In this document: in pieces, positions 13,876 through 23,281 of the stretch
Position numbering within the stretch: position 1 is the first letter of the stretch
Layout: the number at the start of each line of letters is the position of its first letter
Assembly: GCA_018336015.1 (NCBI GenBank)
Contig: JAGXQZ010000065.1
Span: 1-64,000 of the forward strand
Direction of reading: 5' to 3'
DNA from: Algoriphagus sp.
Lineage (GTDB): Bacteria; Bacteroidota; Bacteroidia; Cytophagales; Cyclobacteriaceae
DNA: 64,000 nucleotides
Translations under genes and position numbers: made by a program
Notes under the pieces: generated by a model
The model's database searches: none
Told to the model about the DNA's origin: nothing
Seen by the model: the letters and a program-made list of their open reading frames with translations, nothing else

Positions 13876-16800
13876 GTGAAAACGTACCAAGAATTCAAAC
13901 AGGTCGACTACCCGCACATCGGAGAGTCCGTCCTTCAGTATTGGAAAGAAAATCAAATCTTCGAGAAGTCTATTGCCAACCGTGAGGGTGCCGAGACGTT
14001 TACCTTTTTTGAGGGCCCGCCTTCGGCCAATGGCACTCCGGGAATTCACCACGTGATGGCACGTACCCTAAAGGATATCTTCTGCCGATACAAGACGCTG
14101 CGAGGATTCCAGGTGAAGCGAAAAGGCGGATGGGATACCCATGGATTGCCGGTAGAGCTTCAGGTGGAAAAGGAATTGGGCATCACCAAAGAGGACATTG
14201 GCAAGAAAATCTCCGTTGCCGAATACAACCAAAAGTGCAAGGAGACGGTCATGCGTTTCAAAAACGAATGGGACGACCTCACTGAGAAAATCGGCTATTG
14301 GGTGGACCTGGATGATCCGTATATCACGTTTGATTCTAACTACATCGAGTCGCTTTGGCACTTGCTGAAGAAACTCTATGATAAAGGGCTCCTATATAAA
14401 GGCTACACGATCCAGCCCTATTCTCCTGCGGCCGGAACTGGACTAAGCTCCCATGAACTCAATCAGCCTGGCACCTACAAGGACGTCAAAGACACTTCGA
14501 TCACTGCCCAGTTTAAGCTGAAGGGATCAGAAAATACCTATATCCTCGCTTGGACCACCACTCCTTGGACCTTGCCTTCCAACTCGGCCTTGGCGATCGG
14601 TGAAAACCTGGATTATGTGAAAGTGAAAACTTTCAACCCTTACACCCACGAACCGGCAAATGTGATTTTGGCAAAAGCCCGAATGGCGGCTTACCTCAAT
14701 CCAAAGGCTGCCGAACTCAAGTTGGAAGACTATAAAGCTGGAGACAAATTGATCCCTTATGAGGTGATCGAGGAGTTTAAAGGTAAGACCATGCTGGGAT
14801 GGGAATACGAGCAATTATTCCCGATAGCAGGAATTGCATTGCCACATCCAGCCTTTACTGTAGTAGCCGGAGACTACGTGACTACCGAAGACGGTACAGG
14901 AATCGTTCACTTGGCCAAAGCTTTTGGTGCGGATGACTTTAGAACGTTGGTGCAGAATAATGTACCAGGCGTCTTTGTGCAGGACGAGCTTGGGAATGAC
15001 ATTCCGGTAGTGGACAAGCAGGGCAAATTCCTCCCTGTCGTGGGCGAGTACCTCGCTGCCAAAATGCAGGAGCACGGCATCACCGCGCACAAAGCTTACG
15101 GGGCAAATGACTTTTTTGTCAAGAACTACACGAATGATGACGAGAGCGCAGCGGATTACAAGAACACCGATGTGATCATCTCCATCATTCTCAAAAATGA
15201 AAATAAGGCCTTCAAGGTCGAAAAATACGAGCACAGCTATCCACACTGCTGGAGAACAGACAAGCCGGTTTTGTACTACCCGCTGGAAAGCTGGTTTATC
15301 AAAACCACGGCCTTCAAAGACCGAATGGTGGAGCTTAACAAAACCATCAACTGGAAGCCAGAGGCCACCGGCACAGGCCGCTTTGGCAATTGGCTGGAAA
15401 ATCTGGTAGACTGGAACCTTAGCCGTTCCCGATTCTGGGGCACACCACTTCCGATTTGGAGAACGAGCGACGGCACGGAGGAAAAGTGCATTGGATCCAT
15501 CGCTGAGCTGAATGCGGAAATCGAAAAATCCGTGGCCGCAGGCTTCATGGCTAAATCTCCCTACGAAGGAAAAGAGCTAGACCTTCACCGACCGTATGTG
15601 GACGATGTGATTTTGGTGTCGGACAAAGGGGAAAAAATGTTCCGCGAGCCGGACTTAATTGACGTGTGGTTTGACTCAGGAGCGATGCCGTATGCCCAGT
15701 GGCACTACCCATTCGAGAATCAAGATATTTTCGAGGCAAACTATCCTGCAGATTACATCGCAGAAGGAGTTGATCAAACCCGTGGTTGGTTCTTTACTCT
15801 GCATGCGATTGCCGTGATGCTCTTTGACAGTGTGGCATTCAAAAATGTGATCGCCAATGGACTCGTGCTAGACAAAAACGGGAACAAAATGTCCAAGCGA
15901 TTGGGCAATGCCATAGATCCTTTCAAGACTCTGAAAGAATACGGTCCTGATGCCCTCCGTTGGTACATGCTGAGCAATGCCAACCCTTGGGACAACCTTA
16001 AATTCAACCTAGATGGCGTGACCGAAGTGCAGCGACGCTTCTTTGGTACACTTCAGAATACCTACAACTTCTTTGCACTCTACGCTAATTTGGATGCTTT
16101 TGTCTATGACAAATCCAAGGCAGTACCGGTAAGCGAACGTGCCGAGCTCGATCAGTGGATCATCTCCAAGCTGCAAACCTTGATCTCCGAGGTGGAAGAG
16201 GCCATGGACAATTACGATGCGACCAAGGCTACCCGCGCGATCATGAACTTCACGGTGGATCAGCTCAGCAATTGGTACGTGCGACTGGCAAGAAAGCGTT
16301 TCTGGAGAGGTGACATGAATGTGGACAAGCAGGCAGCTTACGAAACGTTGTATGAATGCCTACTTTCGCTCTCTCAGCTGATGTCCTCCTTTGCACCATT
16401 CTACGCTGACTGGATGTACAAAAACCTCACTGAAGCCAATGAAAGCGGCAAAGATTCGGTACACTTGACCGACTGGGTATCAGCAGATACTTCGCTGATC
16501 AATACCGATTTGGAGGTGAGCATGGACTTGGCACAGAACATTTCTTCTTTGGTGCATTCGCTGCGCAAAAAAGAAAAACTCAAGGTACGCCAGCCACTTC
16601 AGCGCATTTTGATACCCGTACTTTCGGCAAAAACTAAGGCTCAAATTGAGCATGTAGAGGAACTGATCAAGACCGAAGTCAATATCAAAGCCATCGAATA
16701 CCTGGATGATGCATCCGGTATTTTGGTGAAAAATGTGAAACCCAACCTGCCAGTTTTGGGTAAAAAGTTGGGACCAAAAATGCGCTTTGTCGTAGCTGCT

Positions 16801-17250
16801 ATCAATAGCTGGAGCCAAAATGAAATCACCCAAATCGAACGTGATGGCAAAATCAATGTCACTGTTGAAGGCGAAACCATCGAATTGCTACTAGAGGAAG
16901 TTTTGATCAGCTCACAGGATATTCCAGGCTGGTCTGTAGCTTCAGACCAAGGAGTGACGGTGGCATTGGATGTGACGCTCACTGAAGAACTGAAGCAGGA
17001 AGGTGTAGCCAGAGATTTGGTCAACAGAATCCAAAACCTACGCAAGGACATGGGATTGGAAGTCCAAGATAAAATCAATGTAACCGTGGCAGACAGCCAT
17101 CCACTGGTAAATGAGGCCATCTCAAACTTTGGCGAATACATTCAATCTGAGACCCAAGCATTGAGTCTTTTAACGGCAGCACAATTGCATAACGCGGTTG
17201 TCTTGGACATGGACGATTTTGAACTGTCCGTAAACGTAGTGAAGGCATAA
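13876..17250 (+). CDS. ileS: Isoleucyl-tRNA synthetase
   Basis: A 1124-residue class I synthetase that charges tRNA-Ile. Visible: the HIGH-type site GTPGIHHVM (about 53-61), the editing (CP1) domain with LAWTTTPWTLPSN around 223-235, the KMSKR signature (about 671-675) in LDKNGNKMSKRLGNAIDP, and an anticodon-binding helical domain from about 750. It is longer than the roughly 940-residue E. coli enzyme, and the C-terminal part shows no Cys4 zinc site, which fits the second, eukaryote-like IleRS group that is naturally less sensitive to mupirocin. The start is the GTG at 13876; there is no in-frame ATG nearby upstream. It is followed after 10 bases by lspA. Confidence 0.97.
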   Translation: MKTYQEFKQVDYPHIGESVLQYWKENQIFEKSIANREGAETFTFFEGPPSANGTPGIHHVMARTLKDIFCRYKTLRGFQVKRKGGWDTHGLPVELQVEKELGITKEDIGKKISVAEYNQKCKETVMRFKNEWDDLTEKIGYWVDLDDPYITFDSNYIESLWHLLKKLYDKGLLYKGYTIQPYSPAAGTGLSSHELNQPGTYKDVKDTSITAQFKLKGSENTYILAWTTTPWTLPSNSALAIGENLDYVKVKTFNPYTHEPANVILAKARMAAYLNPKAAELKLEDYKAGDKLIPYEVIEEFKGKTMLGWEYEQLFPIAGIALPHPAFTVVAGDYVTTEDGTGIVHLAKAFGADDFRTLVQNNVPGVFVQDELGNDIPVVDKQGKFLPVVGEYLAAKMQEHGITAHKAYGANDFFVKNYTNDDESAADYKNTDVIISIILKNENKAFKVEKYEHSYPHCWRTDKPVLYYPLESWFIKTTAFKDRMVELNKTINWKPEATGTGRFGNWLENLVDWNLSRSRFWGTPLPIWRTSDGTEEKCIGSIAELNAEIEKSVAAGFMAKSPYEGKELDLHRPYVDDVILVSDKGEKMFREPDLIDVWFDSGAMPYAQWHYPFENQDIFEANYPADYIAEGVDQTRGWFFTLHAIAVMLFDSVAFKNVIANGLVLDKNGNKMSKRLGNAIDPFKTLKEYGPDALRWYMLSNANPWDNLKFNLDGVTEVQRRFFGTLQNTYNFFALYANLDAFVYDKSKAVPVSERAELDQWIISKLQTLISEVEEAMDNYDATKATRAIMNFTVDQLSNWYVRLARKRFWRGDMNVDKQAAYETLYECLLSLSQLMSSFAPFYADWMYKNLTEANESGKDSVHLTDWVSADTSLINTDLEVSMDLAQNISSLVHSLRKKEKLKVRQPLQRILIPVLSAKTKAQIEHVEELIKTEVNIKAIEYLDDASGILVKNVKPNLPVLGKKLGPKMRFVVAAINSWSQNEITQIERDGKINVTVEGETIELLLEEVLISSQDIPGWSVASDQGVTVALDVTLTEELKQEGVARDLVNRIQNLRKDMGLEVQDKINVTVADSHPLVNEAISNFGEYIQSETQALSLLTAAQLHNAVVLDMDDFELSVNVVKA

Positions 17251-17260
17251 GCCAAGCATC

Positions 17261-17869
17261 ATGAACAACTATATCAAATATTTCGGAATCGCACTTTTGG
17301 TGATTGCCCTGGATCAAGCAGTGAAAATGCTGGTTCATTTTCAAATGGACTTTGGCACTCCAGGTCAGATTCCTGTCTTTGGAGACTGGTTTAAGTTGCA
17401 TTATACCACCAATCCGGGGATGGCCTTTGGCATGGAACTGGGGTCTGAATATGGGAAGATGATCCTGACCTCTTTCCGATTGGTGGCTATGGTTGGGATA
17501 GGATATTATCTACACTACATCATCGATAAGAAAAATCATCCGGTGTACATTCTTTGTATCTCCATGATTTTGGGAGGTGCTATTGGCAACTTGGTAGATT
17601 CGGTTTTCTATGGGGTATGGCTGGACAATGCGCCATATAATGCTCCCACCCCTTGGCTTCATGGCCAGGTAGTAGACATGTTTTACTTTGATATTTGGGA
17701 AGGATATATTCCGGAATGGGTTCCACTTTGGGGCGGAAGTTATACTGCACTTTGGCCGATATTTAATATTGCTGATGCATCCATATTTATAGGTGTTGCA
17801 ATAATCCTGATATTCCAAAACAGGTTTTTTCCTGAAAAAAAAGCTGAGGAAACAATACCGGAAGCTTAA
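17261..17869 (+). CDS. lspA: Lipoprotein signal peptidase (signal peptidase II)
   Basis: A 202-residue inner-membrane aspartic protease that removes signal peptides from prolipoproteins after lipid attachment. The catalytic aspartates are visible in GAIGNLVDS (Asp113) and FNIADAS (Asp172), and TNPGMAFG (50-57) matches the conserved NxG(A/M)AF motif. Four membrane segments can be recognised. It is longer than the 160-170 residues usual in Proteobacteria; the extra residues lie between the two catalytic motifs, as in other Bacteroidota. It follows ileS by 10 bases, the widespread ileS-lspA pairing, and ends at a strong terminator. The many SSC/ASC lipoproteins in this window are its likely substrates. 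Confidence 0.96.
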   Translation: MNNYIKYFGIALLVIALDQAVKMLVHFQMDFGTPGQIPVFGDWFKLHYTTNPGMAFGMELGSEYGKMILTSFRLVAMVGIGYYLHYIIDKKNHPVYILCISMILGGAIGNLVDSVFYGVWLDNAPYNAPTPWLHGQVVDMFYFDIWEGYIPEWVPLWGGSYTALWPIFNIADASIFIGVAIILIFQNRFFPEKKAEETIPEA

Positions 17870-17898
17870 TCCATCCTTAGTTCAACAGCTGATTTACA

Positions 17899-17928
17899 GG
17901 CGGTTTAGATCACTAAGCCGCCTTTTTT
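17899..17928 (+). terminator. Terminator of ileS-lspA
   Basis: Ten-pair stem GGCGGTTTAG/CTAAGCCGCC with one T-G pair, ATCA loop, six T residues. Confidence 0.92.
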
Positions 17929-18076
17929 ATGGATGGAGCCAAAAAAAGGAATATATTTTTCAATTTGGTGTCCGTTTTTAAGTAATTTTCCTTTTGTATA
18001 TCTATCCACCAACTTATCTACATCATATAGTATTTGAATATATATTTCTAATACTATATAAATTGATCTAAAGAGT

Positions 18077-21016
18077 ATGATTGTAAATCCGGATCAGCCG
18101 TTTGAAATTGTTTATTCTATATTCAGCCATGAATTTTTAGGGTTACTTTTTGAATCGTATGTAGTACCCTTGGACGATAAAGGGAGACTCACTTATGCCT
18201 ATCAAAATATCAGTTCGGCAAACGCAACAGAGTTTGACTCCGGATTGGATAAAACCGATTACGAACTGATCAAGCTCATGGATTCCATGCAGCAGGACGT
18301 GGTAGTGAAGCCTTACATGAAAAAGGGCAATCTGAAACCCAAAGAATACCTCCGAAAAATCTTTGATCCCAAAACAGAAGACAAAACCGTACAGGAACTT
18401 TTATTCAAAAATCTTGAAATTAAGAGAGCCAAAATCCTTCCTCTATTGATTGGAAAGCGACTTTTTGAAACTGCATCTGACGGTAATCCTACAGGAAAGG
18501 AGATTTTAATTCATGCGGAAAGGGCCACGGTAATTTTTCATTTTGACAAAGGTGAATTCAATACCCAGTATTATCCTACCGTAAAATTCAAGGGACAAAA
18601 ACTAACCTGGCAACACCGGGGAGGCTATTTGGTGTGCAAAGATCCGGCTTGGCTGATTGTAGACCAGCAACTTTTCCATTTTGAAAAAGGAATAGATGGG
18701 AAAAAACTTCAGCCTTTTCTCAATAAAAATTCCATCATGATCGAGCGGAGGTTTGAGCCGGAATACTATCGCAAGTTTGTAACTGCGCTGATCACCCAAT
18801 TTGAAGTAATTGCCAAGGGATTTGAAATCCACACCGAGCAAGGTACCCCAGAAGCGCTTTTGGCTATCAGTGAACTGCCAGGAGGGGTACCTACTGAAAA
18901 CCTATTCGGAGAAGAAATAGAAAACTCCACGGAGGAAATCATGGTCTTGGAGCCACGGTTCAAGTATGGAGAATTTGATTTCGGGATGCTGAGCAATGAT
19001 GGAGAAGGCAGCGGCAACTCTTGCCGATATGAAGAAAAAGATGGAAATTTTACTTTTTTCAAAACCGTCAGAACAGCTAAGGTAGAAGAAAGGTATGTCA
19101 CCATTATGAAGAAAAAGGGGCTCAATTTCATTCATGGAAAAACAGCCCTACCAAAAACCCAAGCCTTTGAATGGCTGGGAAATCATGAAGACTACCTGAC
19201 AGAAAATAAAATCCGAATTGTCCAAAAAAGTGGGCTTAACGGAAAAACCTACCATATAGGAAAAGCACAAATCACCATTGAAGTCAATGAAAACATCGAC
19301 TGGTTTGATGTGAAAGCTTTGATCAAATTCGGCGTATACCTGGTTCCTTTTGCTAAAATCAGACGATTGATCATCCAGGGAAAACATGAGTTTGAGCTTC
19401 CAAACGGAGAAATTGCCGTCATTCCAGCCTCTTGGTTTGTGAATTATTCGGAGCTGTTCAACTTTATCGAAGAGCGCTCTGCAGATGAGCTTGTGCTCCG
19501 AAAACACCACTTGGCTTTTGCCAGAGAGCTCCAAAATGGAGAGTTGATCCGACTCAATCTGAGCTTAAAGCTTGAGCGATTACGAAATTTTGATGCCATC
19601 GATGACTATTCCATCCCGGCATCTTTCCAAGGCTCGCTCAGACCTTACCAGCAGGCTGGCTACAACTGGCTGCGTTTTCTGAATGAATACCAATTTGGAG
19701 GCTGCCTCGCAGATGACATGGGTCTTGGAAAAACGGTACAAACCTTGGCCCTTTTGGCACATGAAAAGGAAGAAAATCCGGGCTTTGCATCATTGCTAGT
19801 CATGCCGACCTCCCTGATTTACAACTGGGAATTGGAAGCCCGCAAATTTACCCCTGACCTCAAAATCCTTGTTTATTCCGGCACGCAACGAATCAAAGAT
19901 CCATGGAAATTCCGAGGTTATGATGTGATTTTGACATCCTATGGGATCGTCAGATTGGATATCGATGTCCTAAAGGACTTCTATTTCAACTATGTGATCC
20001 TAGACGAATCGCAAGCGATCAAGAATCCTACGTCCAATATTGCCATGGCTGTCAATAAGCTGAAAAGCAAGCGTCGACTGATCTTGACCGGTACGCCAGT
20101 GGAAAATGGCACGATGGACCTTTGGTCTCAGATGAACTTTGTGAATCCAGGTCTCCTAGGCAATCAGACGATTTTCAAAAAGCAGTTTTTGCAGCCCATC
20201 GAAAAGCAAAACGATAAGAGCAAGGCATCACGCCTCCACGCGATGATCAAGCCATTTATCCTACGCCGACTCAAATCTCAAGTGGCCAAAGATCTCCCTG
20301 AGAAACTGACCAATGTGAAATATTCCGACATGACGGCCGAGCAGGAAAAAGTGTACGAGGAAGTAAAAACCTACTACAGAGAAAAAATCATCGGCGAATT
20401 CGATGGGATGGGTAGGGGTAGTCAGCAATTCATGCTCCTCCGCGGTCTTACTCAGCTGCGCCAGATCGCCAACCATCCAAAGCTAGTTCGGGAGGATTAT
20501 ACAGGGGAATCAGGCAAGCAGGAAGACATCACCTACATGCTCCAAGAGACCATCTCAGAAGATCACAAAGTACTGGTGTTTAGTCAGTTTGTCCGTCATT
20601 TGACTATTGTTCGGGAGTTTTTGGATAGGGAAAAAATCCCCTATGCCTATCTCGACGGATCTACCAAAGACCGTCAGGCACAAGTCGAAAAATTCCAAAA
20701 CGATCCAAATGTCAAAGTATTCCTGATTTCGCTCAAGGCAGGTGGTGTCGGACTCAACCTCACTAAAGCGGAATATGTATTCTTGCTCGACCCATGGTGG
20801 AATCCTGCCGTAGAGGCTCAAGCGATCGACCGGGCACACCGAATCGGACAGGAAAACAAGGTCATCATCTACAAATTCATCACCCGAGGATCTGTGGAGG
20901 AGAAAATCATGGCTCTTCAAGATCGCAAGCTGGCCCTTGCAGGAGAGCTGATCTCCAATGAAGAAAGCTTTATGAAGAGCTTGGACAACGAGGATATTCG
21001 GGCGTTGTTAGATTAA
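18077..21016 (+). CDS. SNF2/RapA-type ATP-dependent helicase
   Basis: A 979-residue standalone Swi2/Snf2 ATPase. Helicase motifs occupy the C-terminal half: Walker A in DDMGLGKTVQT (about 546-556), the DEAH-box equivalent ILDESQAIKN (about 642), LTGTPVENGTMDLWSQM, then SLKAGGVGLNLT and DPWWNPAVEAQAIDRAHRIG. The first 480 residues carry no motif I recognise and probably form a regulatory or DNA-contacting region. Such proteins translocate on double-stranded DNA; bacterial members recycle RNA polymerase (RapA) or remodel nucleoprotein. No methylase, restriction or phospholipase gene lies next to it, which argues against a DISARM-like defence setting. Flanked by the lspA terminator upstream and a long hairpin downstream. 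Confidence 0.93.
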   Translation: MIVNPDQPFEIVYSIFSHEFLGLLFESYVVPLDDKGRLTYAYQNISSANATEFDSGLDKTDYELIKLMDSMQQDVVVKPYMKKGNLKPKEYLRKIFDPKTEDKTVQELLFKNLEIKRAKILPLLIGKRLFETASDGNPTGKEILIHAERATVIFHFDKGEFNTQYYPTVKFKGQKLTWQHRGGYLVCKDPAWLIVDQQLFHFEKGIDGKKLQPFLNKNSIMIERRFEPEYYRKFVTALITQFEVIAKGFEIHTEQGTPEALLAISELPGGVPTENLFGEEIENSTEEIMVLEPRFKYGEFDFGMLSNDGEGSGNSCRYEEKDGNFTFFKTVRTAKVEERYVTIMKKKGLNFIHGKTALPKTQAFEWLGNHEDYLTENKIRIVQKSGLNGKTYHIGKAQITIEVNENIDWFDVKALIKFGVYLVPFAKIRRLIIQGKHEFELPNGEIAVIPASWFVNYSELFNFIEERSADELVLRKHHLAFARELQNGELIRLNLSLKLERLRNFDAIDDYSIPASFQGSLRPYQQAGYNWLRFLNEYQFGGCLADDMGLGKTVQTLALLAHEKEENPGFASLLVMPTSLIYNWELEARKFTPDLKILVYSGTQRIKDPWKFRGYDVILTSYGIVRLDIDVLKDFYFNYVILDESQAIKNPTSNIAMAVNKLKSKRRLILTGTPVENGTMDLWSQMNFVNPGLLGNQTIFKKQFLQPIEKQNDKSKASRLHAMIKPFILRRLKSQVAKDLPEKLTNVKYSDMTAEQEKVYEEVKTYYREKIIGEFDGMGRGSQQFMLLRGLTQLRQIANHPKLVREDYTGESGKQEDITYMLQETISEDHKVLVFSQFVRHLTIVREFLDREKIPYAYLDGSTKDRQAQVEKFQNDPNVKVFLISLKAGGVGLNLTKAEYVFLLDPWWNPAVEAQAIDRAHRIGQENKVIIYKFITRGSVEEKIMALQDRKLALAGELISNEESFMKSLDNEDIRALLD

Positions 21017-21030
21017 TACTTGGAGTTTGA

Positions 21031-21104
21031 AAGTTGCAAGGTTGAAAAGTTGATTCAACGAACTTTGCAACTTTTGAACTTTGCCACCTTGCCACACTTT
21101 TTTT
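21031..21104 (+). terminator. Long imperfect hairpin with T tail after the SNF2 gene
   Basis: The arms at 21031-21052 and 21068-21090 pair over most of their 22-23 bases (AAGTTGCAAGGTTGAAAAGTTG against CAACTTTTGAACTTTGCC and following), then TTTTTTTA at 21098-21105. It starts 15 bases after the stop. The arms are themselves made of AAGTTG-like repeats. Confidence 0.65.
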
Positions 21105-21234
21105 ATCAAATTGATTCTCAAGGCTATCCCCTTGATTGAAAATTCTTAACCGTAATTTCTTGTGGGAAAATCATTTTTCAAGGAGATAATTATTTAAATT
21201 ATTTCAACAGTACACCACTACAATTTTCCTGCGC

Positions 21235-22584
21235 ATGCCTAGAGCCAAGTCCGATAAAGATCGGAAAATCTTCGTGCTGGACACCTCCGTGATCCTTTAC
21301 GCACACAACTCCATTATGAATTTTGCTGAGCACGACGTGGTGATTCCCATCACGGTCCTCGAGGAGCTTGATCAGTTCAAGAAAGGCAACGACACCAAAA
21401 ATTTTGAGGCAAGGGAATTTATCCGACTATTGGATAAGCTATCCCAAGATCAACGGATCGATCAGTGGACCCCGCTCAATGGGAAGACCAAGGGTTTTTT
21501 CAAAGTGATGATGCATCATCCCGAAAACGAAAACAATGCCATCAAGATTTTCGGTGAGGAGAAAAATGACAACAAAATCCTCAATGTCGCGGTGCATCTC
21601 ATGGAAACCGAGAAGTCTCGTAAGGTTATCTTGGTCTCCAAAGACATCAACCTCCGCCTCAAAGCCAAATCGCTGAATGTTCACGCAGAAGATTACGAAA
21701 CGGGTAAAATCAAGAATATCTCCGAGCTTGAAAACACGGGTAAGTATTTCCTAGACGATGTGGATCCACAAGCGATCAATTCACTTTACGACCAAGGATA
21801 CATTGAGGCAAAGGCTATTTTGGGTACAAGGAAGCGGAAAGCCAATGCGTTTTACATTCTGAAAAGCGATAAAAACTCTGTCCTTGCCTATTACAATTCC
21901 GACCAAAATGTGCTCGAGCGAGTAGACAAAAGACTGGCGTATAATGTAAAGCCACGAAATGCCGAGCAGACTTTTGCCCTGCATGCCATCATGAATCCCA
22001 ACATCAAACTGGTATCGATTCAAGGAGTGGCCGGAACCGGGAAAACGCTCTTGGCTTTGGCCGGTGCTTTGGAGCAGCGACGCGATTACAAGCAGATATT
22101 CCTGGCCAGACCGATTGTGCCACTTTCCAACAAAGACATTGGCTACCTGCCCGGAGACATCAAGTCCAAGCTCAATCCCTACATGGAGCCGCTTTGGGAC
22201 AACCTGAAATTTATCCAAAACCAATACAAAGAGACCGATAAGGAATATCAGAAAATCACCGAACTGGTCAATCAGGAAAAACTGGTCATCCAACCCCTGG
22301 CTTATATCCGAGGTCGCTCACTTTCCAATATCTTCTTTATCGTGGATGAGGCGCAAAACCTGACTCCGCATGAGATCAAAACGATCATCTCAAGGGCCGG
22401 GGAAAACACCAAAATCATCTTCACGGGTGACGTCTTCCAGATTGATACGCCTTACTTGGATTCACAGTCCAATGGCTTGTCTTATCTGATCGACCGGGTC
22501 AAAGATCATCCACTCTATGCCCACATCAAGCTGGAGAAGGGGGAACGGTCCGAACTGGCAAATCTGGCGAATGAGTTGTTGTAA
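21235..22584 (+). CDS. PhoH-family ATPase with N-terminal PIN domain
   Basis: A 449-residue protein of the PhoH2 type. The N-terminal PIN nuclease domain (about 10-145) has its acidic sites in FVLDTSVILY, LEELD and the later ILVSKDINLR. The PhoH P-loop ATPase follows, with Walker A GVAGTGKTLLAL (about 262-273) and Walker B FFIVDEAQNLTPHE, then the TGD sensor in IIFTGDVFQID. Studied PhoH2 proteins unwind and cleave RNA, so an RNA-processing role in the cytoplasm is likely. In some bacteria PhoH2 is paired with a small antitoxin-like PhoAT gene; none is seen here. The start ATG is at 21235 and a clean terminator follows. Confidence 0.94.
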   Translation: MPRAKSDKDRKIFVLDTSVILYAHNSIMNFAEHDVVIPITVLEELDQFKKGNDTKNFEAREFIRLLDKLSQDQRIDQWTPLNGKTKGFFKVMMHHPENENNAIKIFGEEKNDNKILNVAVHLMETEKSRKVILVSKDINLRLKAKSLNVHAEDYETGKIKNISELENTGKYFLDDVDPQAINSLYDQGYIEAKAILGTRKRKANAFYILKSDKNSVLAYYNSDQNVLERVDKRLAYNVKPRNAEQTFALHAIMNPNIKLVSIQGVAGTGKTLLALAGALEQRRDYKQIFLARPIVPLSNKDIGYLPGDIKSKLNPYMEPLWDNLKFIQNQYKETDKEYQKITELVNQEKLVIQPLAYIRGRSLSNIFFIVDEAQNLTPHEIKTIISRAGENTKIIFTGDVFQIDTPYLDSQSNGLSYLIDRVKDHPLYAHIKLEKGERSELANLANELL

Positions 22585-22601
22585 TAAAAACACGAAGTAG
22601 A

Positions 22602-22627
22602 AAGCTGCCCACCAAGGCAGCTTTTTT
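22602..22627 (+). terminator. Terminator of the PhoH gene
   Basis: Perfect 8-bp stem AAGCTGCC/GGCAGCTT, six-base loop, TTTTTT tail; 17 bases after the stop. Confidence 0.9.
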
Positions 22628-22706
22628 GCTTATGTAGAAAAATGTTAAATCTCTTTAGAAAATGTAACCAATTATGGTTCTGTCCATTTGTCCGCCAATG
22701 GCTTTC

Positions 22707-22735
22707 TGCTGTACGAAACCGTACAGCAAGTTTTT
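22707..22735 (+). other. Isolated hairpin TGCTGTACG/CGTACAGCA with T run
   Basis: A perfect 9-bp stem with an AAAC loop followed by AGTTTTT. It lies 80 bases after the PhoH terminator and 100 bases before the next start codon, so it is not obviously the end of any gene. It may be a small RNA terminator or a leader hairpin of the 76-aa gene. Confidence 0.45.
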
Positions 22736-22835
22736 AAAAAGTGGTATTTAGCTTCGTTTTAGGGGGTTTTTACAGTTTGGTCACCTTTTGGCATATTCCC
22801 TACCTACGAAAACAAACCAACAAATTATTACTGCC

Positions 22836-23066
22836 ATGACTACTTCATTCTTTTCCCAAAAAAATGTCTGTGCGGCGCTGGGATTCGCAATGGCAATCAC
22901 CATCGTCCTCAAAGCAAAAGCTGAATCCAGCATCGAAAAGCATACTGCCCGATTTGAAACTACTAAACCAACTCCACAAATCGGTTTTGATTCCAATCCA
23001 GAAGTTGAACTGCATCAGATCAACATCTACAAAAATGAAAAGTCCCAGAATCCCGGGACTTGCTAA
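22836..23066 (+). CDS. Small secreted or membrane protein of unknown function (76 aa)
   Basis: Read from the ATG at 22836 (a TTG extension to 22788 is unlikely). The product starts MTTSFFSQKNVCAALGFAMA and has one hydrophobic segment ending in an AKA that looks like a signal peptidase site, so it would be exported or membrane-anchored. I do not recognise it. The last codons pass through a hairpin (AAGTCCC/GGGACTT at 23040-23061), which is odd for coding sequence and lowers confidence in the C-terminus. A bidirectional terminator 45 bases downstream supports a transcript from this region. Confidence 0.5.
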   Translation: MTTSFFSQKNVCAALGFAMAITIVLKAKAESSIEKHTARFETTKPTPQIGFDSNPEVELHQINIYKNEKSQNPGTC

Positions 23067-23110
23067 CGAAACTATCCGTAAGGGTTAATTTGGTTGATTG
23101 TTTGGTTATC

Positions 23111-23140
23111 AAAAAAGGCGGGTTTTGCCCGCCTCTTTTT
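23111..23140. terminator. Bidirectional terminator
   Basis: Perfect 7-bp stem AGGCGGG/CCCGCCT with a TTTTG loop. It has a T-rich tail on the plus strand (CTTTTT) and six T residues on the minus strand, so it can serve both the 76-aa gene and the leftward LytTR gene ending at 23282. Confidence 0.8.
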
Positions 23141-23281
23141 ATGTGATCGAATTTTAAAATTTCCGCTTAAGAATTCTAAAATCAATTTCTGACTTTACAT
23201 TTCGACTCGGGAATCTTATCTCCTCTTTATTTCGCGAAGCGTATTTCTATTGTATTTCGCTTCCGGCTTATTTCCCATTAC

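Noticed and set aside
13710..14052. Frames overlapping the ileS leader and start on both strands
   Set aside because: They cross the GC-rich folded element and the true ileS start; codon content is that of shadow frames.
18077..22584. DISARM- or other defence-island reading of the SNF2-PhoH neighbourhood
   Set aside because: No methyltransferase, DUF1998, phospholipase or nuclease partners; each gene has its own terminator.
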